The notes: generated by a model from the letters alone, not told the origin. A stretch of DNA of 64,000 bases from Acidobacteriota bacterium (GCA_003223245.1 QHYI01000131.1:1-64000), one strand, 5' to 3'. Positions 1 through 10,209 are shown, counted from the first letter of the stretch. Program-made: numbers and translations.

Positions 1-312
1 TTGTACGTCAGCACGGCGAATTGCCTGCCGGTGTGCCACGCGATCGGAGCCGCCAGCCTGCGTGACAAAATCAAAGTGATTGCCACCGACTTGTTTAGGG
101 AAATGGTTCCTTACTTTGAGCGGGGCCCTATTCTGGCCTCGATTCACCAACGTCCCTACCTTCAGGGCCAAGTGGCAGTGCGTTTGGTGGTGGACCATCT
201 TGTGAATGACCGGCCCATTCCCTCCGCCTACTTTCTAACTCCTCACGTCGTTCTGCAATCGAACATGCATCTGTTTCGCGAGCTGCGCCAAGACGGTTTA
301 CCGGAAGGTTAG
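1..312 (+). CDS. LacI-type transcriptional regulator, C-terminal fragment
   Basis: The reading frame is open from the first base and ends at TAG 310-312, so only the last ~103 residues are in the window. The segment reads like the end of the periplasmic-binding-protein-like sensor domain of LacI/GalR regulators: a KVIATD strand, then ILASIHQRPYLQGQVAVR, which matches the family pattern of a default-binding loop followed by a helix that packs the C-terminal subdomain. The DNA-binding half would lie upstream. It sits 274 bases before a TonB-dependent receptor and a run of glycosidase genes in the same direction, which suggests a sugar-responsive regulator of that island. A stand-alone sugar-binding protein cannot be excluded without the N-terminus. 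Confidence 0.7.
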   Translation: MYVSTANCLPVCHAIGAASLRDKIKVIATDLFREMVPYFERGPILASIHQRPYLQGQVAVRLVVDHLVNDRPIPSAYFLTPHVVLQSNMHLFRELRQDGLPEG

Positions 313-410
313 GCACTTTTCGAGACCTAAAATGCGCGGCAACGTGTCGCTCGCGGCGCACTCGCGCGAGCCTTGTCTTTGGGCATCAGGAGATTTTTTA
401 GAAGTTTCGC

Positions 411-440
411 TTGACAAGTCCGAAGACGCTAGAGTAGTTT
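411..440 (+). promoter_or_regulatory. Putative sigma-70 promoter of the TonB receptor gene
   Basis: A consensus TTGACA (-35) lies at 411-416, with a TAGTTT-like -10 at 435-440 (18-base spacer; TAGAGT at 430-435 would be too close). It is the only good match in the 274-base gap after the LacI-type gene and lies ~147 bases before the receptor start, leaving a long 5' leader. Confidence 0.4.
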
Positions 441-586
441 TGCGCCGTGTCCGTTAACGAGATGCGCCGCTAAAGGGTGTCCGGATTATCTTCGCAGCGT
501 AATCCTTGATCGCCAAAGCCGTTTGGCTGGCTCGCTAAGCTGACCCGCCCTTGGGGTGGGAAGTCAAAAGCTGACAGGGGGCCAAA

Positions 587-3500
587 ATGTCGTCGTCGAA
601 ATCTCTCCTTCGGGTTACCTTCGGGATATTGGGAATCTCGACCTTGCTTTCCCTGGTGACGGGCGTAGCTTCGGCCCAGGTGGACACCGGGACGATCTTG
701 GGTACTGTCACCGACCAGTCGGGCGGGGTGGTCGCCGGCGCCTCGGTGACACTAACCAATCAAGGTACGGATCTCGAGCTCACCACCGTCACATCGAACA
801 CCGGCGATTACATTTTCACTCCCATCAAAATTGGGACCTACAAAGTCACTGTCAGTAAGTCCGGCTTTCGGACGTTCAGCCATATCAACATCGTTGTCAA
901 TGTGCAAGCTCAGGTGAAGGTGGACTTCGCGCTGGAACCTGGCGTGGTCACAGAGACGGTAGAGGTCACCGCTGCCGCCCCGCTCCTCCAGACCCAATCA
1001 GCGACCGTAGGGCAAACAGTTGGCTCACGCCAGATTACCGATCTGCCTTTGCCGAGCCAGAACTACACCTTTCTCGCACAACTCGCCGCCGGAGTGACGA
1101 CCGTGGCCACCGGGGGCGGGGGGCGCTTCAATAGCACCGGCGGCTTTGTTGCCAATGGCTTGCCGGCTCCCCTCAACAACTATATTTTGGACGGAATCGA
1201 TAACAACAACGATGAGGTGGACTTTCTGAACGGGACCGCTTACGTAAACCTTCCGCCGCCTGACGCCATCCAGGAATTCAAGCTTCAGACCAGCAACTTC
1301 AGCGCCGAGTTTGGGCGGGCCGGAGGCGCGGTAGTGAATGCGGCCATCAAGTCCGGCACAAACGATTTTCATGGAGATGTTTGGGAGTATCTGCGCAACG
1401 ATAAGCTGGACGCAAACGGATTTTTTGCGAACGCTCTGGGCCAGGAAAAGGGAGAATTGCGGCGAAACGAGTTTGGAGGGGCATTAGGCGGCCCGATTTT
1501 ACGGAACAAGACTTTTTTCTTTGGTGACTACAACGGGATTCGGATCCGCCAAGCCTCCCTACACACGCCCACGGTTCCCACCGCCGCGGAGGCTGCCAGT
1601 GGTTTCGCCAACTTTCAAGATTTGCTTGCAACGAATCCTTCCTCGAGCAGCGACCTACTGGGCCGAACCTTTCTGAACGAAACCATCTTTGACCCCGCCA
1701 CCACGCGGCCGGTGGTGTGCGGGGCGGCGGACCCGGTCACCGGACTGGTCGGGACATGCCCGAAAGGAGCTGCACCGGGGACAAGCGTGGGATATGTGCG
1801 AGATCCTTTCAGCTTCAACTCAGGTTCCGGAAACAACCTCTATGGAACCCCAGGTTGTCCCTTCGCCATGTCCGACTTTACCAGCGCTGCTGCGATTAGC
1901 GCCTGCAGCCTGAACAGCATCAACCCGAACCGCCTCGATCCCAACGCCATTAAGCTCCTTCAGCTCTACCCCACGCCAAACGCCTTTAATCCGGGGATTA
2001 AAGCGGTCCAGTTCATGAATACTTATGCGGTTAATCGCAGCCAGCCCGATGACACCAATCACTTTGACATTCGCATTGACCAGAACTTCAGCTCCAAGGA
2101 TCAGCTGTTCGGTGCTGTCAGCTACACCAAGCGGCACGCATTTTTTCCGGGCGACTTCGTCGGGTTGGCCTCGAACGCGGGGTTTGGGGCGGGGAACTTT
2201 GATGATTTGTCCATCAACTCTGCCATCAGCGAGACGCATGTCTTCTCGTCTACCATGATCAACGAATTTCGCATCGGGTACAGCCGCCTGCACACGATTT
2301 CGAACCCGATTCTGGTGAACCAACCGGGCATTCCCGCGCAATTCGGAATTCAGGGCGTTTCCCAGGCGAACGGTAACTATGGCTTGCCAGACATCCACTC
2401 GGACGGTTTGACAGACCTCGGCGCGGGAGCTTTCGCGAGCCCCAACACGCGGATTAGCAACACCGTGCAGCTTTCAGAGAACTTAACCAAGATTTACGGC
2501 AAGCATAATTTCAAGGGAGGCTTTGAGTTTCAGACGGTTCGTTTTCCGTGGACCGACCCTGCATGGTCCCGCGGACAACTCAACTTTGGAGGCTACACCG
2601 GCATTCCTAGCGTAACAGGCGGTGTCGGCATGGCCGACATGCTGCTCACACCGATAGCAGCAACCGTTCCCACGGGAATCAACGACGTAGGCGGGCCGAA
2701 CCGTGTCTTTGCCTCGAACATCACAGCCATCGACGACATTCGGCACTATTACGCTTCCTATTTTCAGGACGATTGGAAGCTGACCCCGAAACTGACCTTG
2801 AACCTTGGGCTGCGTTGGGAATTTTTCGGTCAAGTTCGGGAGACGGCGGGGGCGGACGCAGTCTTGTATCCCGGCGCGCCCAACGGGGCCGGCGCTGAAT
2901 ATGTGATTAACTCGGCGAGCAAGAATGTACCCTTATCCCCATCCTTTACTTCGCTGCTTGCGACGGATGGGATCAAGCTCGCGTATTCGAGCATCCCCGG
3001 CCTGACAAATACTCCGCTGACTGATTTTGCCCCCCGCACCGGCCTGGCATGGCAGGCTACGCGCAAGGCGGTCGTGCGTCTCGGCTACGGTATCTTTTTC
3101 GGAGGGTTTCAGGCTCTTGGCGGCGCGCCCGATCCCGGCTACAACTATCCCTTTGCGGTCAACTTATCGTTCTTTCGGCCCAATGACACCAGCCCGATTA
3201 CCTTCCCCGGCGGACAGAATGCGACGCTCGAAACCTCTCTCATCAACGCGAACCCCAACCCCGCCAGCCCAAACTTCAACGCCGAGGGCTTGGGCCTGAC
3301 CGGGTTCCAATATCCCTGGAAGACAGGCTATACCCAGGAGTGGAATGCAGCGTTTGAATACCAGTTCACGCCAAACCAAAGCATCACACTCCAGTATATT
3401 GGGAACACCTCGCGCCATTTGCTGAACGGCGATAAGCGAAACGTAACCACCGAGATTCTGCCGCCGGGCACGGCGTGCTGCAAATCTTATATTCCCTTCC

Positions 3501-4315
3501 CGGATTTCGGATATAACAGCGACTATGTTGCCGCGAACGGCGATGCGCATTATCACGCCTTTCAGGCCACCTTCGAGAGGAGATTCAGCGAAGGACTCCA
3601 AGCGCTGGTGAACTACACGCGCTCAGAGTGCATGACCGACGCAAGAAACATTCTTAACAGCTTCGGCGACAACATCTTTGCCCGCGCACCCTTGTTGCCG
3701 GGCTTCGGGCTGAAGGCCGATTACCGTCACTGTGGGTCAGACGTACCCAACATTTTCCATGCAAGCGGTATTTGGGGCGTCCCCTACGGAAAGGGCCGGC
3801 GCTTCGCAAACAATCTGGGCGGCCCCTTGAACCAGATATTGGGCGGCTGGGACGTGGTCGGGATTTTTACCGCTCAAAATGGCTTTCCGTTCAGTGTTGG
3901 ATGTGATCCCGGCACCACCGCAAACTTCAATTGCTACGCCAATTTGGTGCCTGGGATGGGTCCTTATGCGAACCAGGGGCCTCACGGCATCGTTCATTTT
4001 ATGAATATCGCGGCCTTTGCCGAGCCGCCCGCTGCCACAGCAATCGGTCAAACCGATTACTCCCCACTCGGCAGCAAGCCCGACCTGTTCCACGGGCCAA
4101 CCTTCAGCGAGCTCGATTTCTCACTGTTAAAACAATTCCAAACCACGGAGAGGACACACCTGGAATTTCGCGGCGAATTTTTTAACTTGCTCAATCATCC
4201 GAGCTTTAACAACCCAAGCTCGCTGGACATCAAGAACCCATCGAACTTTGGAGTAATCACCGGCACTCGCGGTATCGCGCGCCAAGTCGAGTTGGGTCTC
4301 AAGTTCTACTATTAA
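587..4315 (+). CDS. TonB-dependent receptor with carboxypeptidase-regulatory domain (Oar-like)
   Basis: This 1242-residue outer-membrane protein has a signal peptide ending near residue 30 (GVASAQ), a carboxypeptidase-regulatory-like beta-sandwich at ~33-115 (GTILGTVTDQSGGVVAGASV), a plug domain at ~120-250 containing ILDGIDNNNDEVDFLNG, and a long beta-barrel that ends in an aromatic residue (ELGLKFYY), as expected for BAM-recognised barrels. The domain order and length match the Oar-like receptors that are abundant in Acidobacteriota and are thought to import large ligands with TonB energy. ATG 587 follows a G-rich ribosome site (577-581). The downstream neighbours are glycosidases, so an oligosaccharide or glycolipid fragment is the likely ligand; this is inferred from context. 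No SusD-like partner is encoded nearby. Confidence 0.9.
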   Translation: MSSSKSLLRVTFGILGISTLLSLVTGVASAQVDTGTILGTVTDQSGGVVAGASVTLTNQGTDLELTTVTSNTGDYIFTPIKIGTYKVTVSKSGFRTFSHINIVVNVQAQVKVDFALEPGVVTETVEVTAAAPLLQTQSATVGQTVGSRQITDLPLPSQNYTFLAQLAAGVTTVATGGGGRFNSTGGFVANGLPAPLNNYILDGIDNNNDEVDFLNGTAYVNLPPPDAIQEFKLQTSNFSAEFGRAGGAVVNAAIKSGTNDFHGDVWEYLRNDKLDANGFFANALGQEKGELRRNEFGGALGGPILRNKTFFFGDYNGIRIRQASLHTPTVPTAAEAASGFANFQDLLATNPSSSSDLLGRTFLNETIFDPATTRPVVCGAADPVTGLVGTCPKGAAPGTSVGYVRDPFSFNSGSGNNLYGTPGCPFAMSDFTSAAAISACSLNSINPNRLDPNAIKLLQLYPTPNAFNPGIKAVQFMNTYAVNRSQPDDTNHFDIRIDQNFSSKDQLFGAVSYTKRHAFFPGDFVGLASNAGFGAGNFDDLSINSAISETHVFSSTMINEFRIGYSRLHTISNPILVNQPGIPAQFGIQGVSQANGNYGLPDIHSDGLTDLGAGAFASPNTRISNTVQLSENLTKIYGKHNFKGGFEFQTVRFPWTDPAWSRGQLNFGGYTGIPSVTGGVGMADMLLTPIAATVPTGINDVGGPNRVFASNITAIDDIRHYYASYFQDDWKLTPKLTLNLGLRWEFFGQVRETAGADAVLYPGAPNGAGAEYVINSASKNVPLSPSFTSLLATDGIKLAYSSIPGLTNTPLTDFAPRTGLAWQATRKAVVRLGYGIFFGGFQALGGAPDPGYNYPFAVNLSFFRPNDTSPITFPGGQNATLETSLINANPNPASPNFNAEGLGLTGFQYPWKTGYTQEWNAAFEYQFTPNQSITLQYIGNTSRHLLNGDKRNVTTEILPPGTACCKSYIPFPDFGYNSDYVAANGDAHYHAFQATFERRFSEGLQALVNYTRSECMTDARNILNSFGDNIFARAPLLPGFGLKADYRHCGSDVPNIFHASGIWGVPYGKGRRFANNLGGPLNQILGGWDVVGIFTAQNGFPFSVGCDPGTTANFNCYANLVPGMGPYANQGPHGIVHFMNIAAFAEPPAATAIGQTDYSPLGSKPDLFHGPTFSELDFSLLKQFQTTERTHLEFRGEFFNLLNHPSFNNPSSLDIKNPSNFGVITGTRGIARQVELGLKFYY

Positions 4316-4442
4316 TTACGGCCAGGCAGCGGATTCCCGGCCGTCGACAAAGCCCTCTTACCGAAGGACCCATCACACGCGTATCGGCTGGAGTCGGTTA
4401 CGGCCGAAGGAATTTTCAATCCGCCGAAGCCAGGAGGGCCCC

Positions 4443-6683
4443 ATGCATCATTTCCGCCTCGTAAGCTTCTTCGCCGTGGTTCTGGCGCTTGTGAGCGCGG
4501 AGGAAATTCGAGCGCAGTCGAGCCCGCCGGCCGGCAGCGGCTGCACGGTTGCCGCGTTGCCCGCCTTGCCGCTCGAGGTCCATGGTCGCTGGATCGTCGA
4601 TCACAAGGGCCATCGGGTTAAACTCGCGGGTGTCAATTGGTACGGCGCCGAGGAAAAGGATTTTGCGCCTGCCGGTCTTTCCCTGGCGCCTCTGGAACAA
4701 ATTGTGAACGAGATCCGCTGCATGGGGTTTAACGTAGTTCGCCTTCTTTGGTCGAACGAACTGTACGAATCGAACCCCGTCGTGAGCGAGGCGGCGGTAG
4801 CTGCCAACCCGCAGTTTCAGGGTAAGCACGCGATGGATGTCTTGGATGCTGTGGTTGGCGAGCTGGCTGGGCAAGGCCTGATGATCGTTCTCGACAACCA
4901 CATGAGCAATGCGGATTGGTGTTGCAGCAACACGGACGGTAACACCCTGTGGTACACCTCGCAGTATCCGGAAAGCCGCTGGATTGCCGATTGGCAGGGC
5001 ATGGCGGCGAGGTACCGAAACCTGCCGCAAGTGATTGCCGCCGACCTCCGTAACGAACCTCGCTCGAACGCCACATGGGGCGGTTCCGCCGCAACCGACT
5101 GGCATGCCGCTGCCGAACGCGGCGGCAACGCCGTACTCGACGCCAATCCCAACCTGATCATTTTCGTAGAAGGGGTCAACTATGCAGCCGACTTGACCGG
5201 CGTTCGGAATCTCCCGGTGGTCTTGAATCTTCCGGGTCATCTCGCTTACGAAGCGCACGACTATCCCTTCTACCACAGTCAGCTCACCAGCGAAGCGCAG
5301 CTCGACCAGCAATTGAATCAATCCTGGGGCTATATCCTCACTCCCGATCAGCCTTATACCGCTCCGGTCTGGGTGGGAGAGTTTGGAACTTGCCATACGC
5401 AATCGTCTTGCCTGGAAAGTTCGTCTCCGGGCCCGTACGGCTTCTGGTTCGAATCCTTGCTGCGCTATTTTAGCCAGTACGATCTGGATTGGTCGTACTG
5501 GGCGCTTAACGGCACTGCCGCTACGGGTACAAGCCGCCACTTTGGCGCGGAGGAGACATTCGGAATCCTCGATCCCTATTGGAACGCTCCCGCCATTCCC
5601 GACGAACTGGCTCCGCCGCCATCCATCAATCTCCTAGGGATGCTCCAGACCGCCATCCAGCCGCTTCAAGGCCCCGGCAACAGCGCTTCTTACCCACCAG
5701 TGGTTTATATGACTAGCCCAGTCAACGAGTCCGTCTTTGCTGCTGGCAGCACCATTACGCTTTCTGCGGATGCGACGACGTCGTACGGAAACGTGAGTGC
5801 GGTTAAGTTCTTCGCCAATGGTGAATTGTTGGGCTCGGTCAGCCAGGCGCCATTCGCGTTCGACTGGCTCAACGTGCCTGCTGGCATGTATGCTCTTCGC
5901 GCGGAAGCTGTGAGCTCAACCAGCACCGGCGCCACTACGAGTCTCGAAAGTGAATCTGCGCTGAGCGCAATCGATGTCGTGGACTATTCCGCAAGGCATC
6001 CTGCCTACGGCAAGAGCATCGCGATCAACTTTGTCGGTTGGTGGGGATTCCCGGGCACACCCATGAGCCAAAGTGAAGTCGCGGGCGTTGTGCCACAATC
6101 CAACTGGAATAACGCGTACGGAAATTCAGGAAGCCTATCTTCGTTGGCAGACAGCGCAGGCCATTTAACTACTGCTTCCGTGGATTGGACTTCTACTAAC
6201 ATGTATTCCACTTCGATCCCAGATGCACCGGGGAATTTCCGCATGATGAAAGGCTATCAAGATAATTCGAATACGATTCCCACCGTGATTCACCTGCGCG
6301 GCCTTCCGGATTCCCTCGGGCCGTACGATGTGATTGTTTACTTTGACGGGGGGAATGGGCGGGCGGCGCGCGCTGCCAATTACCGCATTGTGACCTCCGA
6401 AGCAAGTGCGGCAGGCTCAGCCTCCGCATTTTTCGGTTGCCCGCAAGGCGTTGCCGGACCGGCAACGATCATCAGTGGATTGGATGCGGCCAACCAGGAT
6501 TTTTCGGGCATTTTCACCCTTGCAGCTGGTGGAACGGCAGGCAATTACGTCCTTTTCCCTGATTGTCATGGGACAAGCTTCACCCTGCTCCCGGTTCACG
6601 GAGCTTCGACGGATAGTCAATACCGCGCTCCTATCAACGGTATACAGATCCTGTCGCTTTCGGACAATCAAGGAAGTCCGTAA
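4443..6683 (+). CDS. Glycoside hydrolase family 5 protein with Ig-like and C-terminal accessory modules
   Basis: This secreted enzyme of 746 residues has a signal peptide at ~1-25. The GH5 (beta/alpha)8 domain covers ~40-385, with the acid/base Glu205 in DLRNEP and the nucleophile Glu313 in VWVGEFGT. GH5 enzymes are retaining endo-beta-glycanases (cellulase, mannanase and others); the exact substrate cannot be read from the sequence. A Big_17-like bacterial Ig domain follows at ~418-492 (VKFFANGELLGSV is typical). The last ~240 residues form a separate module with NFVGWWG near its start and a beta-rich composition; it may bind carbohydrate, but I do not recognise a named family. The gene lies 127 bases after the receptor and in the same direction, so the two are probably co-expressed. 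Confidence 0.85.
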   Translation: MHHFRLVSFFAVVLALVSAEEIRAQSSPPAGSGCTVAALPALPLEVHGRWIVDHKGHRVKLAGVNWYGAEEKDFAPAGLSLAPLEQIVNEIRCMGFNVVRLLWSNELYESNPVVSEAAVAANPQFQGKHAMDVLDAVVGELAGQGLMIVLDNHMSNADWCCSNTDGNTLWYTSQYPESRWIADWQGMAARYRNLPQVIAADLRNEPRSNATWGGSAATDWHAAAERGGNAVLDANPNLIIFVEGVNYAADLTGVRNLPVVLNLPGHLAYEAHDYPFYHSQLTSEAQLDQQLNQSWGYILTPDQPYTAPVWVGEFGTCHTQSSCLESSSPGPYGFWFESLLRYFSQYDLDWSYWALNGTAATGTSRHFGAEETFGILDPYWNAPAIPDELAPPPSINLLGMLQTAIQPLQGPGNSASYPPVVYMTSPVNESVFAAGSTITLSADATTSYGNVSAVKFFANGELLGSVSQAPFAFDWLNVPAGMYALRAEAVSSTSTGATTSLESESALSAIDVVDYSARHPAYGKSIAINFVGWWGFPGTPMSQSEVAGVVPQSNWNNAYGNSGSLSSLADSAGHLTTASVDWTSTNMYSTSIPDAPGNFRMMKGYQDNSNTIPTVIHLRGLPDSLGPYDVIVYFDGGNGRAARAANYRIVTSEASAAGSASAFFGCPQGVAGPATIISGLDAANQDFSGIFTLAAGGTAGNYVLFPDCHGTSFTLLPVHGASTDSQYRAPINGIQILSLSDNQGSP

Positions 6684-6835
6684 GCCCCGGAAACGCTTCA
6701 TAAAAACAGCGGCCATCCAAGCTGCGGGGCCAGAGCTTTCTCACTTGGTTGATAGGGGCGTGAGTTCCAGAGGCTACAAGAAAAAGAGTCCTTCGGGCCT
6801 TCAAGTTGAATCTCTGGGGATCGCGGGTTTATGCC

Positions 6836-8026
6836 ATGTCGAAAATCTTAAGATTTCCGTGGGCGCATGCGCTTCTGGCGGGCTGGGCCATAACCTGGTC
6901 GGCTGCGCCACTTTGCGGGCAGACTTCTGGGCTCGCTGAAAATCCACCTATGGGATGGAACGACTGGTATCAATACGGTTGCCAGGTCTCTGACCAGATT
7001 GTCCGCGCCAATGCCTCGGCCATGGTAAAGAGCGGTATGAAAGCGGCCGGGTATACCTACGTCAACATCGATGATTGCTGGCAGGGACAGCGCGATGCCA
7101 AAGGCTTCATTCATCCGAATGATCGCTTCGCGAACATGAAAGAACTCGGCGACTATATTCACAGCCTCGGACTGAAATTCGGAATCTATTCCTCGCCAGG
7201 GCCAAAAACTTGCGCTGGGTACGAGGGCAGTTACGGTCATGAACAGCAGGATGCGGATACGTATGCTGGATGGGGAGTTGATTTCCTCAAGTACGATTGG
7301 TGCAGCGCGTCAAAAGTTTACCAGCCCGATCAGATGCAGGCCGCCTACCGGAAAATGTACGAAGCCATTCGCAGCACCGGCCGCCCCATGGTTTTCAGCC
7401 TTTGTCAGTACGGGCTGGAAACGGTCTGGCGCTGGGGAGCTTCGGTGGGCGGCAACATGTGGCGCACTACCGATGACATCGGCGGCGACTACAACAGAGT
7501 TTCGCTCTTCGGATTCCAACAAAATGGCCTCGCAAAGTTCGCTGTCCACGGCCATTGGAACGATCCGGACATTCTTCAAGTCGGGCTGGGCCACCTCAAC
7601 CACGAGGAACAGCTTACCCAGATGAGTTTGTGGTGTCTTTTGGCCGCCCCACTGCTGGCCGGCAACGATCTGACCAAAATGACAGAGGAAACGCTTCAAA
7701 TTCTGACTAATCCGGAAGTTCTCGCAGTTGATCAGGACCCCGATGGCGTTCAAGGGTACAGGGTTTCGCAAGAGGGACCGCTCGAAATCTGGGCCAAACC
7801 GCTCTCGGGAAACGCTATCTTAGTGGGGTTGTTCAACCGCAGTGAATCTGCCGTTCGCATGGAGATTCCCTTCAAAGCTCTCGGGATGAATGGGCCTCTT
7901 CAAGGGCGCGATCTATGGCAGAGGAAGGATCTCGGAGTCCTCCAGGAGCATTTCTTCGATGAAGTCCCGCGCCACGGCGTGGTCCTCATCAAGCTGAAAG
8001 CATCGTCCGGCAAGTCAGGTTCTTAA
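6836..8026 (+). CDS. Alpha-galactosidase, glycoside hydrolase family 27
   Basis: The product (396 residues from ATG 6836) removes terminal alpha-galactosyl residues by a retaining mechanism. GH27 hallmarks are clear: NPPMGWNDWYQYG at the mature N-terminus, YVNIDDCW at ~75-82, the nucleophile Asp154 in LKYDWC, and the acid/base Asp214 in WRTTDDI. After the barrel comes LAVDQDPDGVQG and a C-terminal beta-sandwich. A signal peptide precedes residue ~30, so the enzyme is exported. The frame also allows TTG 6806, but ATG 6836 starts directly at the signal peptide (MSKILRF) and is preferred. It lies 152 bases after the GH5 gene and before the GH59 gene, all in the same direction. Confidence 0.9.
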   Translation: MSKILRFPWAHALLAGWAITWSAAPLCGQTSGLAENPPMGWNDWYQYGCQVSDQIVRANASAMVKSGMKAAGYTYVNIDDCWQGQRDAKGFIHPNDRFANMKELGDYIHSLGLKFGIYSSPGPKTCAGYEGSYGHEQQDADTYAGWGVDFLKYDWCSASKVYQPDQMQAAYRKMYEAIRSTGRPMVFSLCQYGLETVWRWGASVGGNMWRTTDDIGGDYNRVSLFGFQQNGLAKFAVHGHWNDPDILQVGLGHLNHEEQLTQMSLWCLLAAPLLAGNDLTKMTEETLQILTNPEVLAVDQDPDGVQGYRVSQEGPLEIWAKPLSGNAILVGLFNRSESAVRMEIPFKALGMNGPLQGRDLWQRKDLGVLQEHFFDEVPRHGVVLIKLKASSGKSGS

Positions 8027-8196
8027 TGGAGCAAAAAAGGAGCGTCTCAGGCAGCCACAAGCCCAGCTATTTGTCAGGCGAGTTCTCAGATGCCAGGTTG
8101 ATCGTCGAACCTGGAATCGAGTTTGCTCCCCGGTGACCCTTGCCGGTGGGGTTGTTCAGAAATAGGGAAAATTTTTCTCTCAAACGAGGCTTCGTT

Positions 8197-10209
8197 ATGG
8201 ATCCAAGCTACACAGGCGGCCGGCGAAAGAGCGTGGTGGGCGGAATTCTGCCGGGTGCGTTGGCAATGTTGTGCCTGCTCTCGGGATGCACTTCACGAAA
8301 GTCAGCGCCCGAAACGACGCGGATCACCGTAGACGGCCATGGCGCGGGCCGCATTTTTGACGGCATCGGCGCTCTTAGTGCCGGGGCGTCCTCACGGCTG
8401 CTCGTCGACTATCCTGAGCCTTTTCGTGCCCAGATTCTTGACTATCTCTTCAAACCTGATTACGGCGCTGCTCTCCAGCATTTAAAAGTAGAAATCGGCG
8501 CCGATGTGAATTCGACCGATGGCGCCGAACCGAGTTTTGCGCGTACACGCGCTGAAATGGCTCATCCCAATTTCAACCGCGGCTATGAATGGTGGCTGAT
8601 GGAGGAGGCAAAAAAGAGGAATCCGGAGATCGCGCTCGACTCGCTCGCCTGGGGGGCGCCGGGATGGATTGCCAATGGTCACTTTTATTCACAAGATATG
8701 GCCGACTACACCGGCAAGTTCATCGAGGGGGCGAAGACAGCGCACGGCCTGGATATAAAGTACACAGGTATTTGGAACGAAAAGCCCTATGAGGCGGATT
8801 ACGTGGTTCGCCTGAAGAGAACGCTATTGAAGAACCAGCTTTCGACCGGGATTGTATGCTGCGATCTTACTCCGAACGAAAATCAATGGTCCCGCGTCAC
8901 TGACGACATGGGGAAGGACCCTGAATTCCGAAATGCAATTAGTGTGATTGGCGTCCACGCGCCCAACGTTGTCGAGGGAGCAACGGTTCCATCAGCAGCG
9001 CGCGAGAGCGGGAAGCCCTTGTGGGCCTCTGAGGATGAGTTTTTTTACTACACAAGCGGCCTTTCAGAGAAATGGTCTCCGTTTGCGGAGTCGCTGGCTA
9101 TGATTTACAACCGAAACTACATCCAAGAAAGAATCACCGCCACAGAGATTTGGAGCCCGGTGACATCGTACTACGACAACCTCGCGGCTCCGGGATCAGG
9201 CCTCATGCTCGCCAATACTCCCTGGTCTGGGCATTTTGAAATCTCCCCCATGGTCTGGGTCACGGCTCATACCACACAGTTTGCCGCCCCGGGCTGGCAG
9301 TACATCGACAGCTCCTGTGCACCTCTCGCAGGCGGAGGGAGCTACGTCACACTGAAATCCCCTTCCAATACGGGCTACAGCATGATCGTGGAAACTATCA
9401 ATGCCAAAGAAGCGCAGCGCATCGAGGTTCACCTCACGGGAGGGCTTTCACAGGGTCCGGCTCACGTCTGGGAAACCAACGCTAGCAAGACTTTCGAGCA
9501 CGTTGCGGACATCTCTCCGCGAGACGGCACTTTCAACCTCATGCTCGATCAAGACTCCATTTATTCCATAACCGATACCACTGGCCAAGCAAAGGGAGCG
9601 GCAGCACCCCCTCCCCCGGCGCCTTTTCCGTTTCCGTACGCCGATGATTTTGAGCACACTGAAGTTGACCGTTCCCCGCGTTACTTTGCGGACCAAGATG
9701 GGGCCTTTGAAGTTCGTCCCTGCAAGCAACGGCCGGGACGCTGTCTCGATCAAGTCATCACGCGTCAACCCATACCGTGGAGTCCGCTGCCCGATCCGTA
9801 CACATATCTCGGGGACGCCCATTGGCAGGACTACACCTTAAGTGCGGATGCGCTGCTCTCTGGCCTCGGAGACATTACGCTCCTCGGCCGTATCGATGAC
9901 GCCGATGTTTTTAAAGATCATAAAGCGCGTTTCCCGAGCGGTTACATTCTGCTCGTGGATCAAAACGGAAGTTGGCAGCTCGACAGCGCTGCCTATAAAT
10001 TGCCCACGGTAAAGCTCGGCTCCGGGAAAGTGTCTTTCGACCTCAGGAAATGGCACCACCTCGTTCTGGCCTTCCATGGCGAGGACCTTGTTGCTTCAAT
10101 CGATGGTACCCAACTCACGCACTTGACCGACACACGCCATAAACAGGGCATGGCAGGCATAGGTTCCGGCTGGAACCGAGCAGAGTTCGATAATTTTGAC
10201 GTTCATTAG
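8197..10209 (+). CDS. GH59 galactocerebrosidase-like lipoprotein
   Basis: The 670-residue product resembles galactosylceramidase (GALC, GH59), which cleaves beta-galactosyl bonds in galactolipids. The pattern GRIFDGIGALSAGASSRLL opens the catalytic barrel. The two catalytic glutamates can be placed as Glu195 in GIWNEKP (acid/base) and Glu279 in LWASEDE (nucleophile). A C-terminal ~170 residues fits the lectin-like/LamG-type sandwich of GALC. The start ATG 8197 has ACGAGG at 8184-8189. It yields a lipoprotein signal with lipobox LSGC (Cys31), so the enzyme is probably anchored in the envelope. An upstream TTG (8140) would bury the signal peptide. GH59 is well known in animals and sparse in bacteria, so activity on a galactan or plant galactolipid is only inferred. 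Confidence 0.85.
   Translation: MDPSYTGGRRKSVVGGILPGALAMLCLLSGCTSRKSAPETTRITVDGHGAGRIFDGIGALSAGASSRLLVDYPEPFRAQILDYLFKPDYGAALQHLKVEIGADVNSTDGAEPSFARTRAEMAHPNFNRGYEWWLMEEAKKRNPEIALDSLAWGAPGWIANGHFYSQDMADYTGKFIEGAKTAHGLDIKYTGIWNEKPYEADYVVRLKRTLLKNQLSTGIVCCDLTPNENQWSRVTDDMGKDPEFRNAISVIGVHAPNVVEGATVPSAARESGKPLWASEDEFFYYTSGLSEKWSPFAESLAMIYNRNYIQERITATEIWSPVTSYYDNLAAPGSGLMLANTPWSGHFEISPMVWVTAHTTQFAAPGWQYIDSSCAPLAGGGSYVTLKSPSNTGYSMIVETINAKEAQRIEVHLTGGLSQGPAHVWETNASKTFEHVADISPRDGTFNLMLDQDSIYSITDTTGQAKGAAAPPPPAPFPFPYADDFEHTEVDRSPRYFADQDGAFEVRPCKQRPGRCLDQVITRQPIPWSPLPDPYTYLGDAHWQDYTLSADALLSGLGDITLLGRIDDADVFKDHKARFPSGYILLVDQNGSWQLDSAAYKLPTVKLGSGKVSFDLRKWHHLVLAFHGEDLVASIDGTQLTHLTDTRHKQGMAGIGSGWNRAEFDNFDVH

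Noticed and set aside
4416-5540. Minus-strand frame (374 codons) opposite the GH5 gene
   Set aside because: Antisense shadow; GH5 catalytic motifs are clear on the plus strand.
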